Shown here: positions 1 through 5,427 of the stretch, piece by piece
Layout of the letters: each line of letters starts with the position of its first letter
Numbering within the stretch: position 1 is the stretch's first letter
Source: Pseudomonadota bacterium
GTDB lineage: Bacteria > Pseudomonadota > Gammaproteobacteria > Halothiobacillales > Halothiobacillaceae
Assembly (NCBI GenBank): GCA_021795795.1
Contig: JAJYPA010000399.1
Span: 1 to 7,609, forward strand
Direction of reading: 5' to 3'
DNA: 7,609 nucleotides
Position numbers and translations under genes: made by a program
Notes under the pieces: generated by a model
Seen by the model: the letters and a program-made list of their open reading frames with translations, nothing else
Told to the model about the DNA's origin: nothing
Database searches by the model: none

Positions 1-1
1 A

Positions 2-187
2 TCCTTGGGCGGTCCTACCGCCGTGGCGAGACTGATCGGCATCACAAAAGGTGCGGTCTCGCAGTGGAAGGCTATCCCAGTCGATAAGGCCATCCTTATA
101 GAGCGCGCCACCCACGGGTCAATTACCCGGCAGGAGCTTCGCCCAGATATCTTTCTTCCACACGTCTCAGACGGTGACCCCTCGTGA
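2..187 (+). CDS. Cro/YdaS-like HTH repressor, 5' truncated by window edge
   Basis: The visible residues GGPTAVARLIGITKGAVSQW form a helix-turn-helix: helix 2 is TAVARLIG and the recognition helix is KGAVSQWK. They are followed by an IP-(x)n-IERATHGSITRQELRPDIF tail. This order (GGPTALA...AVSQW...IP...IE..T.G.....ELRPDIF) is typical of the small YdaS/Cro-type proteins of proteobacterial prophages, which bind operators next to the CI-type repressor gene. The reading frame is open to the left edge. The TTG at position 5 falls inside the conserved GGPTA region, so the true start lies upstream and a few N-terminal residues are missing. The stop codon overlaps the GTG start of the next gene (GTGA), implying co-transcription and translational coupling. 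Role as Cro-like repressor or YdaS-type antitoxin-like regulator is inferred from family and position; the divergent main repressor expected to the left is outside the window. Confidence 0.8.
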   Translation, partial: SLGGPTAVARLIGITKGAVSQWKAIPVDKAILIERATHGSITRQELRPDIFLPHVSDGDPS

Positions 188-495
188 GCCTACTTTCCAG
201 GTTGCAAGACGAAAAGGCACGCAAGGCCGCGCAGAAAATCTTACAGAAAATGCAAGTTCCTGGATGCCAAACTGCGTTGGCCAAGGCCCTTGGCGTATCC
301 GAGGCGACCGTATCCCGAGCGAAGAACCAATGCCTGGAGAACGGCATTGCGCTGGTTTACTCCTCCAAACACAAGATCGTCCACGAAGACGCCGTGTGCA
401 TCAACCGCCACGCGCTGGATTTCATGCGGGCCATCACCGTCCTGGTGCTGAGCAGCGACGAGATGTGGACCATCATTCGCGAGGATCTGGAGTAA
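184..495 (+). CDS. CII-like phage transcriptional activator
   Basis: A protein of 103 residues with a helix-turn-helix at about residues 29-48 (TALAKALGVSEATVSRAKN), preceded by a basic helix (KARKAAQKILQKM). The length and the layout (HTH in the first half, then a hydrophobic helical tail) match the phage CII family, which are tetrameric activators of lysogeny promoters. Position directly after a Cro/YdaS-like gene and before the antirepressor and replication genes is the lambda order cro-cII-O-P. The start is the GTG overlapping the upstream stop; no strong Shine-Dalgarno sequence is visible, which fits translational coupling. The next in-frame ATG (position 250) lies close to the HTH and would remove the preceding helix. 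The stop TAA overlaps an ATG at 495 in the frame of the later antirepressor. Family membership is by motif and context, so another small HTH regulator is possible. Confidence 0.7.
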   Translation: MSLLSRLQDEKARKAAQKILQKMQVPGCQTALAKALGVSEATVSRAKNQCLENGIALVYSSKHKIVHEDAVCINRHALDFMRAITVLVLSSDEMWTIIREDLE

Positions 496-518
496 TGCCG
501 ACCATGCACGGCTCCACC

Positions 519-548
519 TTGACACCCTCCGCCGCCTGGGGCTACGCT
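519..548 (+). promoter_or_regulatory. Possible sigma70 promoter for the C4 RNA
   Basis: A perfect -35 box TTGACA at 519-524 is followed after 18 nt by TACGCT (543-548), which keeps only the three most conserved -10 positions (T1, A2, T6). A start about 7 nt downstream would fall near 555, just before the first hairpin of the C4-like RNA. The placement is attractive but the -10 is weak, and the RNA could instead be processed from a longer transcript, as described for the P1/P4 systems. Confidence 0.3.
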
Positions 549-555
549 CGTCCTG

Positions 556-640
556 TCACTGGGGTTCCAGTGATCGGGTTTGAGAGCCCGAATCCTACAG
601 GCGGACAGCCGCCATTCCCTTACGGGAGTCGGCATTTTTT
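556..640 (+). ncRNA. C4-type antisense RNA (phage immunity RNA)
   Basis: Four consecutive hairpins are visible: TCACTGG/CCAGTGA (556-562 with 567-573), TCGGG/CCCGA (574-578 with 587-591, loop TTTGAGAG), GGCGG/CCGCC (600-604 with 609-613) and TCCC/GGGA (616-619 with 624-627), then six Ts (635-640). The unpaired or loop sequences TTGAGAG (580-586) and CCTACAGGC (594-602) are exact complements of CTCTCAA (718-724) and GCCTGTAGG (704-712) in the leader of the BRO-N antirepressor gene. A small RNA of roughly 80 nt with two antisense segments matching a downstream antirepressor leader is the arrangement of the C4 RNA of phages P1/P7 and the CI RNA of P4. There it pairs with the target, blocks translation of the leader ORF and so shuts off the antirepressor. 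The 5' end is inferred. A longer form starting at 494 is possible because AATGCCGAC (494-502) pairs perfectly with GTCGGCATT (628-636). Confidence 0.75.
608..640 (+). terminator. Probable intrinsic terminator of the C4 RNA
   Basis: GCCG (608-611) can pair with CGGC (630-633) around the inner TCCC/GGGA hairpin, and this is followed by A and six Ts. It competes both with the GGCGG/CCGCC hairpin of the C4 RNA and with a longer-range helix formed by 494-502 and 628-636. Transcripts entering from upstream may therefore fold differently from transcripts that start near 555. Confidence 0.45.
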
Positions 641-703
641 ACGTCCGTGGTCCGGCGTTGCTCCTATGGGCGGGCCGGACGGGGAGCCGCAAGGCTCGCC
701 GGT

Positions 704-728
704 GCCTGTAGGCCGGTCTCTCAACCCG
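704..728 (+). promoter_or_regulatory. Bipartite target site of the C4 antisense RNA
   Basis: GCCTGTAGG (704-712) is the exact reverse complement of C4 segment 594-602. CTCTCAACCCG (718-728) is the complement of C4 segment 575-586 with a single bulged base. The order of the two blocks is that expected for one continuous antisense interaction. The same bases are complementary to CTACAGG (779-785) at the antirepressor ribosome-binding site and to TGAGAG (749-754). Confidence 0.7.
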
Positions 729-778
729 TTCGGTTCCGCCCACCCTTGTGAGAGGGGGTTGGCGGTTGCAAAACCGTT

Positions 779-787
779 CTACAGGAG
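779..787 (+). promoter_or_regulatory. Ribosome-binding site of the antirepressor, with built-in anti-SD
   Basis: CTACAGGAG lies 7 nt before the ATG at 795 and supplies the Shine-Dalgarno core AGGAG. Its first seven bases are perfectly complementary to 705-711 inside the C4 target, so translation of the antirepressor may be gated by leader folding. This site also supports the start at 795 over the further-upstream in-frame ATGs. Confidence 0.6.
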
Positions 788-794
788 TTTGACC

Positions 795-1448
795 ATGGAC
801 ACCTTTAACCCTGGCGCGTCTGCGCCCATGCAGGCTACTCAGCCCGCTGTCTTTCAATTCCACTCCACCACAGTTCGTACCGTCGATCGTGATGGCCAAA
901 TCTGGTTTGTCGCTGATGACGTAGCCAAAGCTCTTGGCTATCGAGAGTCTCGTGATATGACCCGTGTTCTCGATGAGGACGAAGCTGCCCCGCATACTAT
1001 GCGGATCAGGTCCGAGAACGGCACCCTCCAAACCCGCGAAGTCACCATCCTCTCCGAATCTGGCCTCTATCACGCCCTCCTCAAATCTCGCGAGCCAGAG
1101 GCCCGCCATTTCAGGCGATGGGTGACGCAAGAAGTCTTGCCCGCCATTCGTCGTAATAGCACTTCTTCAGTCGCGGACGCGCAGATCCCCGATGCATTAC
1201 AGAAAACCCGGTATCTGCTCACGGTCTATGCGGATGGCCGCTCCCAGATCACGCCACTTCCACAGGATGCGGCCGTGCTGTCAGCCAAGAACAAAGCCAG
1301 CATGTCCACCCTGATGCGCGAATTCATACCCGGCGAGATGTTGCCGGACCTGATGCACATCGGACTCGACCGCCTAGCCAGGATGGTGGCTCGAGGCAGA
1401 AATGTCCCCGTCTGCGCCACACCCGTCGATAAGGAAGTCGAGCCATGA
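795..1448 (+). CDS. BRO-N domain phage antirepressor
   Basis: A protein of 217 residues. Residues about 20-120 form a BRO-N (Bro/Ant N-terminal) DNA-binding domain, with the marks VFQFHSTTVRTV, the core WFVADDVAKALGY, a D...RVLDEDE segment, the REVTILSESGLYHALLKSR signature and ARHFRRWVTQEVLPAIRR. This is the domain of phage antirepressors that inactivate the lysogenic repressor. The C-terminal half (about 125-217) has no motif I recognise; it is basic near its end and may set target specificity. The start at 795 has a good Shine-Dalgarno sequence. The same frame is open back to 174, but the upstream part is structured RNA leader and reads as Pro/Gly/Ser-rich nonsense-like sequence. The stop overlaps the next ATG (ATGA). 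Control by the upstream C4-like RNA is strongly suggested by the complementarity described for the leader. Confidence 0.85.
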   Translation: MDTFNPGASAPMQATQPAVFQFHSTTVRTVDRDGQIWFVADDVAKALGYRESRDMTRVLDEDEAAPHTMRIRSENGTLQTREVTILSESGLYHALLKSREPEARHFRRWVTQEVLPAIRRNSTSSVADAQIPDALQKTRYLLTVYADGRSQITPLPQDAAVLSAKNKASMSTLMREFIPGEMLPDLMHIGLDRLARMVARGRNVPVCATPVDKEVEP

Positions 1449-1630
1449 GCGCCATGGATTCCGTTGTTTCTGTCCCTGGCGATGTGCAGGACTTGCCAGT
1501 TACATCCCATAAACCATCGACTTCTATGCCAGGAAACGGAGGCATCCGGATTGCGTTCCCCTTCGCGCAATCATTCCTGGCACCCTACATCCGAAGGGTT
1601 GAGGGGGTAGATTTATGCCGGTTCGTTTGA
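1445..1630 (+). CDS. Small hypothetical protein following the antirepressor
   Basis: A 61-residue ORF whose ATG overlaps the antirepressor stop (ATGA). A possible Shine-Dalgarno AAGGA lies about 10 nt upstream. Its end overlaps the start of the replication gene by 16 nt. The sequence has no recognisable domain: a polar N-terminal half (PVTSHKPSTSMPGNGG) and a more hydrophobic segment (RIAFPFAQSFLAPYI). The coupled start, compact spacing and absence of any other gene in the interval favour a real gene, but nothing in the protein itself proves it. Confidence 0.4.
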   Translation: MSAMDSVVSVPGDVQDLPVTSHKPSTSMPGNGGIRIAFPFAQSFLAPYIRRVEGVDLCRFV

Positions 1631-2787
1631 TCAGGGACGGCATTTTAACCAGCGAACCAGTATGTTCGCTATCTTGGCCATCGGAGGTTCTGTACCGGCG
1701 GCTTATGTCTGTTGTAGATGATTATGGCAGATTTCATGCCAATTCAAGGTTGATTCGTGCGGCTTGTTACCCGCTGCAGATCGATAAAGTTTCCGACGCG
1801 GACATTGGGAAGTGGCTCACCGAGTGTGTGACAGCGGCCCTTGTAAGTGTGTACCCGGCATCGGACGGGAAGCGTTACTTGCAGATCGAGAAGTTCGGGC
1901 AACAGATTCGTTCGAAAAGCAAGTTCCCGGAGCCAGACGGGGACGTTCCGCTAACATCTGTTAGCAATTGCGAACAACAGAAAACAGTTGATTCCAATTG
2001 TGTGCAGATGGAAGCAGATGTTGTCGATGTCGGGCAGCATCAAAACTCGCCCGATGACAGTTGCAAGCATGTGGAAACAGGTGCCTCACATTGTGATCAG
2101 CACGTCGGGCCAGTTAAGAACGACTCTAAATTAGATTGCACTAACATTCAGGCCAAGAACGACTCTAAATTAGGGTTATCTGATATGGCGGAAAATCATG
2201 GTGTTATCACTTGCAACGCATCTGATAACAATTGCAAACAATTGTCGGCAACTGCTCACTTAGGCGTATGCGTATTCGGAGTCGAAGACGAAGGCGGAGA
2301 CGGATGCGATATGCGTGCGCAGGCCCACGCGCACCCGCCCGCGCGCGAGGACGGTGACGCCCCGCCTGACGGCGGCGCGGATCGTGTGGTTTCAGCCGCT
2401 CGTTTCGCGGAATTCTACGCCGTGTACCCGAAAAAGGCGGCCAGGGCGGAAGCCCTCAAGGCCTGGAAAGCCAAAAAACTGGACCGTCTGGCGGATACGA
2501 TCATCGCCGACGTGAAGCGCCGCCAGGTTGAACACCGTGCCTGGCTGGAGGGGTTTACTCCCAATCCGGCGTCCTACCTCCGGGGGGAACGCTGGACCGA
2601 CGAGATCGAGCCTGTCCGCAAAGCGCCGGCTGCGGCGGTGGCCTTGTCGGACGATCTCTCGCAGACCTTGCACAGTTTGCCGAGCCTGCAGGGGCTGGAG
2701 CACCTGTCGAAGCATGGCAGGGAAACCGCTCTGGCCGCTCAGGAATGGATCCGGATGCGCAGATCTCGCGAAGGGGGTGACTCGTGA
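1615..2787 (+). CDS. Phage replication initiator, lambda O-like
   Basis: A protein of 390 residues in three parts. Residues 1-105 (RLIRDGILTSE...LSWPSEVLYRRLMSVVDDYGRF....YP...RYLQIEKFGQQIRSKSKFPEP) match the N-terminal winged-helix-like region common to phage replication proteins of proteobacterial prophages. Residues 112-255 are a long polar linker, rich in Asn, Asp, Cys and His and poor in hydrophobic residues. Residues 262-331 (FAEFYAVYPKKAARAEALKAW...NPASYLRGERWTDE) are the conserved C-terminal module of O-like replisome organisers. These proteins bind origin repeats, often inside their own gene, and recruit the helicase loader. The start has a GAGGGGG Shine-Dalgarno at 1601-1607. The stop overlaps the GTG of the next gene, a probable loader, recreating the lambda O-P arrangement. 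The linker-coding DNA is clearly AT-richer than both ends of the gene and repeat-bearing. Confidence 0.8.
   Translation: MPVRLIRDGILTSEPVCSLSWPSEVLYRRLMSVVDDYGRFHANSRLIRAACYPLQIDKVSDADIGKWLTECVTAALVSVYPASDGKRYLQIEKFGQQIRSKSKFPEPDGDVPLTSVSNCEQQKTVDSNCVQMEADVVDVGQHQNSPDDSCKHVETGASHCDQHVGPVKNDSKLDCTNIQAKNDSKLGLSDMAENHGVITCNASDNNCKQLSATAHLGVCVFGVEDEGGDGCDMRAQAHAHPPAREDGDAPPDGGADRVVSAARFAEFYAVYPKKAARAEALKAWKAKKLDRLADTIIADVKRRQVEHRAWLEGFTPNPASYLRGERWTDEIEPVRKAPAAAVALSDDLSQTLHSLPSLQGLEHLSKHGRETALAAQEWIRMRRSREGGDS
1951..2250 (+). other. Candidate replication origin inside the initiator gene
   Basis: Within a GC-rich gene this 300-bp stretch is noticeably AT-richer and carries related 12-mers fitting roughly CARTTGYRANCA: 1965-1976, 1995-2006, 2058-2069, 2229-2240 and 2239-2250, with a weaker copy at 2088-2099. 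Spacings include 30 nt twice. The exact hexamer CAATTG occurs four times. There is also a perfect 19-bp direct repeat (2116-2134 and 2155-2173), an inverted repeat CTAAC/GTTAG (1951-1964), and GTTATC at 2175 and 2203 with its complement GATAAC at 2224. Lambda-type origins consist of iterons inside gene O next to an AT-rich unwinding region, so position and content both fit. In protein the repeats appear as recurring Asn/Ser-Cys pairs in the linker. No origin function is proven by sequence alone. Confidence 0.45.
2116..2173 (+). repeat. Perfect 19-bp direct repeat, 39-nt period
   Basis: AAGAACGACTCTAAATTAG occurs at 2116-2134 and again at 2155-2173, encoding KNDSKL twice in the same frame. The period of 39 nt is a whole number of codons and close to four helical turns. 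It lies in the middle of the candidate origin. Confidence 0.9.
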
Positions 2788-3533
2788 TCGACCAGGACCT
2801 TGAAGGATTTTCCCAAATCATGACCGGCCTGGGGGAAATCTACCGGCTCTCGATTTCGGTTTCGATGATCGAGATTTACTTCCGCGCTTTGCGCCGCTAC
2901 GAACTGGCGGCGGTGGATGACGCCATTCAGCGCCATTTGCTCAACCCGGACAACGGCCAGTTCATGCCAAAACCTGCGGACATCGCGCGAATGCTGGACG
3001 GCGGCAGCAAAGACACGGCAGCGCTGGCCTGGAGCCGTTTTGACCAAGCCCTGCGTCACATCGGCACGTATCGGGATATTCGCTTCGACGACCCGATCAT
3101 CATGCGGGTCGTGCAGGACATGGGCGGCTGGATCGCTTTCGGCGAGAAATCCGAGGACGAATGGCCCTTCGTCGCCAACGATTTCAAGGCGCGATACGCC
3201 GGTTACCGGTCCCGGTCAGCGCCATTCGACTATCCGGCGCTATTGCGCGGGCGGGTGAACGGCGAAAACGGATCCCAGGGATTCACGCTGGAGCCCCCCG
3301 TGGATTTTGGCGATCCGGACCGGTGCCGGCTGGTCGAGCAGCGCGGGTCCGATTCGGCGCAAGACGGGGATATCCGCCGCGCGCTGGACGGGGCAGCGGC
3401 TCGATTGGGAATCGCCGGTCTGTCCACCCCCACTGCCGGGAGCAGCCCTGCCGTGGTGCAGTCCCCTGCCGACAATGCGCAACCTCCGTTGCTCCGGGTG
3501 ACTGTCAACCCGGAGCCGGTCCATGCGGAGTGA
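2784..3533 (+). CDS. Probable helicase loader or replication accessory protein (P-like position)
   Basis: A protein of 249 residues. The N-terminal region, about residues 8-72, reads FSQIMTGLGEIYRLSISV...IYFRALRRYELAAVDDAIQRHL..PDNGQFMPKPADIARMLDG. This is the pattern of small helical phage/prophage proteins related in layout to helicase-loader families such as G39P and the DUF6475-type proteins. The PDxGxFMPKPADI block is the most telling part. Residues 80-155 (AWSRFDQALRHIG...IRFDDPIIMRVVQDMGGW...) are also typical. The tail beyond about 185 is Pro/Ala/Ser-rich and probably disordered. The start is a GTG overlapping the initiator stop, with AAGGGGG at 2771-2777 as Shine-Dalgarno. Position directly after an O-like initiator suggests delivery of the host DnaB helicase to the origin. 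That role is inferred from position and family resemblance; no ATPase (Walker) motif is visible. Confidence 0.6.
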   Translation: MIDQDLEGFSQIMTGLGEIYRLSISVSMIEIYFRALRRYELAAVDDAIQRHLLNPDNGQFMPKPADIARMLDGGSKDTAALAWSRFDQALRHIGTYRDIRFDDPIIMRVVQDMGGWIAFGEKSEDEWPFVANDFKARYAGYRSRSAPFDYPALLRGRVNGENGSQGFTLEPPVDFGDPDRCRLVEQRGSDSAQDGDIRRALDGAAARLGIAGLSTPTAGSSPAVVQSPADNAQPPLLRVTVNPEPVHAE

Positions 3534-3537
3534 CGCC

Positions 3538-3723
3538 ATGTTTCTCGACCGTTGGGCGCCGGACGGGGCGTTTTCGAGCGACGAAATGGAACGGCTTTGG
3601 GACGAGGCCTGCGCCTTGCCTGGAGACCGTTTCGAAAACTGGTATCGGCTGAAACCACCGGTCGGTGGGCAACATCGAGCCGCCCAAAAACAGAAACAAC
3701 CCGCACAGGAGTTCGCAAGATGA
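3538..3723 (+). CDS. Small hypothetical protein
   Basis: A 61-residue ORF starting MFLDRWAPDGAFSSDEMERL. An alternative ATG at 3523 would overlap the upstream gene, but GGAG at 3526-3529 sits 8 nt before the ATG at 3538 and favours the shorter form. The protein is mixed and soluble, with acidic and aromatic residues in the first half (DEMERLWDEACALPGDRFENWYRL) and a basic, Gln-rich tail. I recognise no domain. It begins 5 nt after the loader stop and ends in an ATGA overlap with the next ORF, so it is probably part of the same operon. Confidence 0.5.
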   Translation: MFLDRWAPDGAFSSDEMERLWDEACALPGDRFENWYRLKPPVGGQHRAAQKQKQPAQEFAR

Positions 3724-3935
3724 GCAAAACAAGCACAAGCCGCAAGCCAGTATATCGCATCTACGGGATCACCGCCGACGGGAACGAAACCCTGCGCGGC
3801 CGGTTTTCCACCTTGCCACGGGCCAACAAGGCGCTGGACGACCTGGATTTCGCCCTGTTCACGCAGCGGGACGCCGGAGTTGGAGGCGCGTTCATCGCCT
3901 ATCAGATTCGCGGACCTGAAGGATTGGGGGTCTGA
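3720..3935 (+). CDS. Small hypothetical protein
   Basis: A 71-residue ORF beginning MSKTSTSRKPVYRIYGITAD. The ATG overlaps the upstream stop (ATGA), with CAGGAG at 3707-3712 as Shine-Dalgarno. The sequence alternates likely beta strands (PVYRIYGIT, GAFIAYQIRG) with a helix (RANKALDDLDFALFTQRD), suggesting a compact alpha/beta fold of the kind seen in small prophage and plasmid accessory proteins. No family can be named. Its place in the coupled gene chain after the replication genes supports expression with them. Confidence 0.55.
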   Translation: MSKTSTSRKPVYRIYGITADGNETLRGRFSTLPRANKALDDLDFALFTQRDAGVGGAFIAYQIRGPEGLGV

Positions 3936-3936
3936 G

Positions 3937-4062
3937 GTGTCAATCAGAAACCGTCAGCAAGGCCTCAAATCTCGCGCAGGATCGACGATCTCAAGGCGAG
4001 TGCTACCTATGTACCACTTCGGTCTCGAAAACGCGCTGTGGGGCATTTATGGCGGTTTTTGA
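3937..4062 (+). CDS. Possible 41-residue basic peptide
   Basis: From the GTG at 3937 the frame runs 41 codons and overlaps the next gene by 14 nt; GGGGG before it is a possible ribosome-binding site. The peptide is strongly basic in its first half (SIRNRQQGLKSRAGSTISRR) and hydrophobic/aromatic at the end (MYHFGLENALWGIYGGF). It may be only the spacer before the membrane-protein gene. The DNA here also holds a small nested inverted repeat (CTCGC 3971-3975 with GCGAG 3996-4000, enclosing GATCG-A-CGATC at 3980-3990). Confidence 0.25.
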   Translation: MSIRNRQQGLKSRAGSTISRRVLPMYHFGLENALWGIYGGF

Positions 4063-4801
4063 CGCCGAGCGGCCAGCGGTGCTGGATCCCGACTGGAGAA
4101 ACCGTTGGCCAGGCCAGGCGAAACGCTTGCTGAAAGGCGCGCTGTGGCCGCTGGTTGGCGCGCTGGCGATCTTCCTCGCGCTGAACGTCCTGTTGCCGCA
4201 GCCGATGTTGTTGATCGTCCCGGTGGACCTGTTTGCCGCCGGATTCGTGCTGTCCATGTTACGCGCGGCAGACGGAAAGGTCGATCCGGGTGAGCGGCGG
4301 TCAGTGCTCGTTCGCGGTTTGCGGTTGATGGGAGAGGCTTTGCCGGAATTGGCCAGATTCACATTGGAAATCTTTGTGTTCGTGGTGGCGGTGCAGGTGT
4401 TTTTGATGGGGGTGGCCGCCCTGTTTTCATCGCCCGGTATCGCCAGTGTTTCGGTTCGGCAGATTCCGGTTCATGGCTGGATGCAGACCGGATTCAGGAC
4501 GGATATTTTGGGTGTGATCCTGCTGGGGACCCCCGGAATAATTCCGGCGCTTTATCTGGCTATGCGGAATGGCGTTGGAACATGGCAGGCGTTGGTGGCG
4601 GCTTTTCGCGGCACCATGGCAAACCCGAATGCATTGCGTATTTTTGTTTCTGCATTGCCGGTTTCCATTTTGATTGCCGTGCTGTTCTTCTCTGTTGGTG
4701 GAGGCTGGATGGCGAGCATTTTTGCCCAGGCTTTTATTGGAGTGGCATGGATGTTCTTGCTGCTATATGGGTATGTTTTTTCCAGGGAGATTTTTCGATG
4801 A
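4049..4801 (+). CDS. Polytopic inner-membrane protein with about six helices
   Basis: A 250-residue protein with hydrophobic segments at about 31-49, 52-71, 104-126, 152-171, 197-217 and 221-244. A charged, Asp/Arg-rich N-terminus of about 30 residues lies before the first helix, and a basic amphipathic loop (DGKVDPGERRSVLVRGLRLMG) separates helices 2 and 3. No signature of a transporter, holin or known conjugation protein is recognised. The start has a GGGG run 5 nt upstream and no better in-frame alternative before the first membrane segment. The stop overlaps the ATG of the lytic transglycosylase gene, so the two are co-translated. Pairing of a multi-spanning protein with an exported transglycosylase is common in envelope-crossing systems such as type IV secretion or phage exit, but the specific role is unknown. 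Some start and end codons here are AT-richer than in the replication genes. Confidence 0.75.
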   Translation: MAVFDAERPAVLDPDWRNRWPGQAKRLLKGALWPLVGALAIFLALNVLLPQPMLLIVPVDLFAAGFVLSMLRAADGKVDPGERRSVLVRGLRLMGEALPELARFTLEIFVFVVAVQVFLMGVAALFSSPGIASVSVRQIPVHGWMQTGFRTDILGVILLGTPGIIPALYLAMRNGVGTWQALVAAFRGTMANPNALRIFVSALPVSILIAVLFFSVGGGWMASIFAQAFIGVAWMFLLLYGYVFSREIFR

Positions 4802-5427
4802 TTAGCCGTTTACTCGCTATAGTTCGAAGTAATGTTATTGCGACGTTGCCCGTCATCGGATTGGGGTTTACCGTGCTAGCAGGCGCCCATGGCTCAGAAT
4901 TTCTACCTCCGGCTCACTCCGCCGCTACTGTGCCGGTCGCCGATCCATTGCGGAACGCCGTGTGTCCGGTCACCGCGCGCGACAAAAACACCTTCACCCG
5001 TTGGGCGCGTCATCGCCGCCAACGCAAAAGTCGCGTGCGCCGATTGGCCGGGCCTTACGCCGGCATGGTGTTGCGAGCCGCCAGGCGGGCGCATGTGCCA
5101 GCGCGATTGGTGGCGGCGGTGGTGCGGGTGGAAAACGGCGGCGACTTCCACGGGTCGGCTACGCGGGTTTCTTCCGCCGGCGCCATCGGCATCATGCAAC
5201 TGGAACCAGCCACAGCTTGGGATACCTTGCGGGTCAATCCCTGGAACCCGCGCCAGAACATTGAGGGGGGTGCCCGATTCCTGGCCATGTTGCTGCGGGA
5301 GTTCGGCGGTAACGTGCGGCTGGCGTTGATGGCTTACAACGCCGGTCCAACCTGGATCGCGCAGGGCGGGCGACCGGAACAGGCGGTGGCCTATGCCAAG
5401 GAGGTCCTGGCTTATGCCTACGCCTGA
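4798..5427 (+). CDS. Exported lytic transglycosylase (SLT / goose-lysozyme-like fold)
   Basis: A 209-residue protein. Residues 1-33 form a signal peptide or anchor (a basic start, then the hydrophobic stretch VIATLPVIGLGFTVLAGA). Residues about 60-85 are an Arg-rich linker. Residues 88-208 are an SLT domain: AAVVRVENGGDF with the catalytic Glu at 112, SSAGAIGIMQLEPATA at 125-140, a helix with NIEGGARFLAMLLREFG, and the AYNAGP motif at 179-184. Such enzymes cleave the MurNAc-GlcNAc bond of peptidoglycan with formation of an anhydro end, locally opening the wall in the periplasm. In mobile elements they act in conjugation machinery (VirB1-like) or in phage entry/exit. The start overlaps the stop of the membrane-protein gene. 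The end overlaps the next gene by 14 nt. Confidence 0.9.
   Translation: MISRLLAIVRSNVIATLPVIGLGFTVLAGAHGSEFLPPAHSAATVPVADPLRNAVCPVTARDKNTFTRWARHRRQRKSRVRRLAGPYAGMVLRAARRAHVPARLVAAVVRVENGGDFHGSATRVSSAGAIGIMQLEPATAWDTLRVNPWNPRQNIEGGARFLAMLLREFGGNVRLALMAYNAGPTWIAQGGRPEQAVAYAKEVLAYAYA

Larger units (their letters stand above)
641..794 (+). promoter_or_regulatory. Structured 5' leader of the antirepressor gene
   Basis: This stretch holds no independent gene but several strong hairpins: GTCCGGC/GCCGGAC (650-656 with 674-680), GAGCC-GCAA-GGCTC (684-697), CCGCC/GGCGG (736-740 with 761-765) and CGGTT-GCAA-AACCG (763-776). Two of them have GNRA-type GCAA loops. The leader contains the bipartite C4 target (704-728) and copies of the C4 antisense segments themselves: TGAGAG at 749-754 and CTACAGG at 779-785. 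The target can thus pair either with the C4 RNA or within the leader, where it would cover the antirepressor Shine-Dalgarno sequence. The frame of the antirepressor is open throughout, with ATG codons at 495, 504 and 666, so a translated leader like P1 icd is conceivable. Confidence 0.6.

Noticed and set aside
639..1130. 163-codon open frame on the minus strand
   Set aside because: It is antisense to the BRO-N gene and its leader, with no ribosome site or recognisable domain; such shadows are common in GC-rich DNA.
174..1448. One long 424-codon protein spanning the CII-like gene, RNA leader and antirepressor
   Set aside because: The first part lies out of frame over a clear HTH gene, and the middle part covers conserved RNA hairpins. 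The BRO-N domain begins after a proper ribosome site at 795.
1951..2250. CRISPR array
   Set aside because: The repeats are short, degenerate, irregularly spaced and lie within a coding frame; there are no uniform repeats with unique spacers.
3161..3652. 163-codon plus-strand frame overlapping the loader gene
   Set aside because: It is very Arg/Gly-rich, lies over the reading frame with conserved sequence, and has no separate ribosome site.
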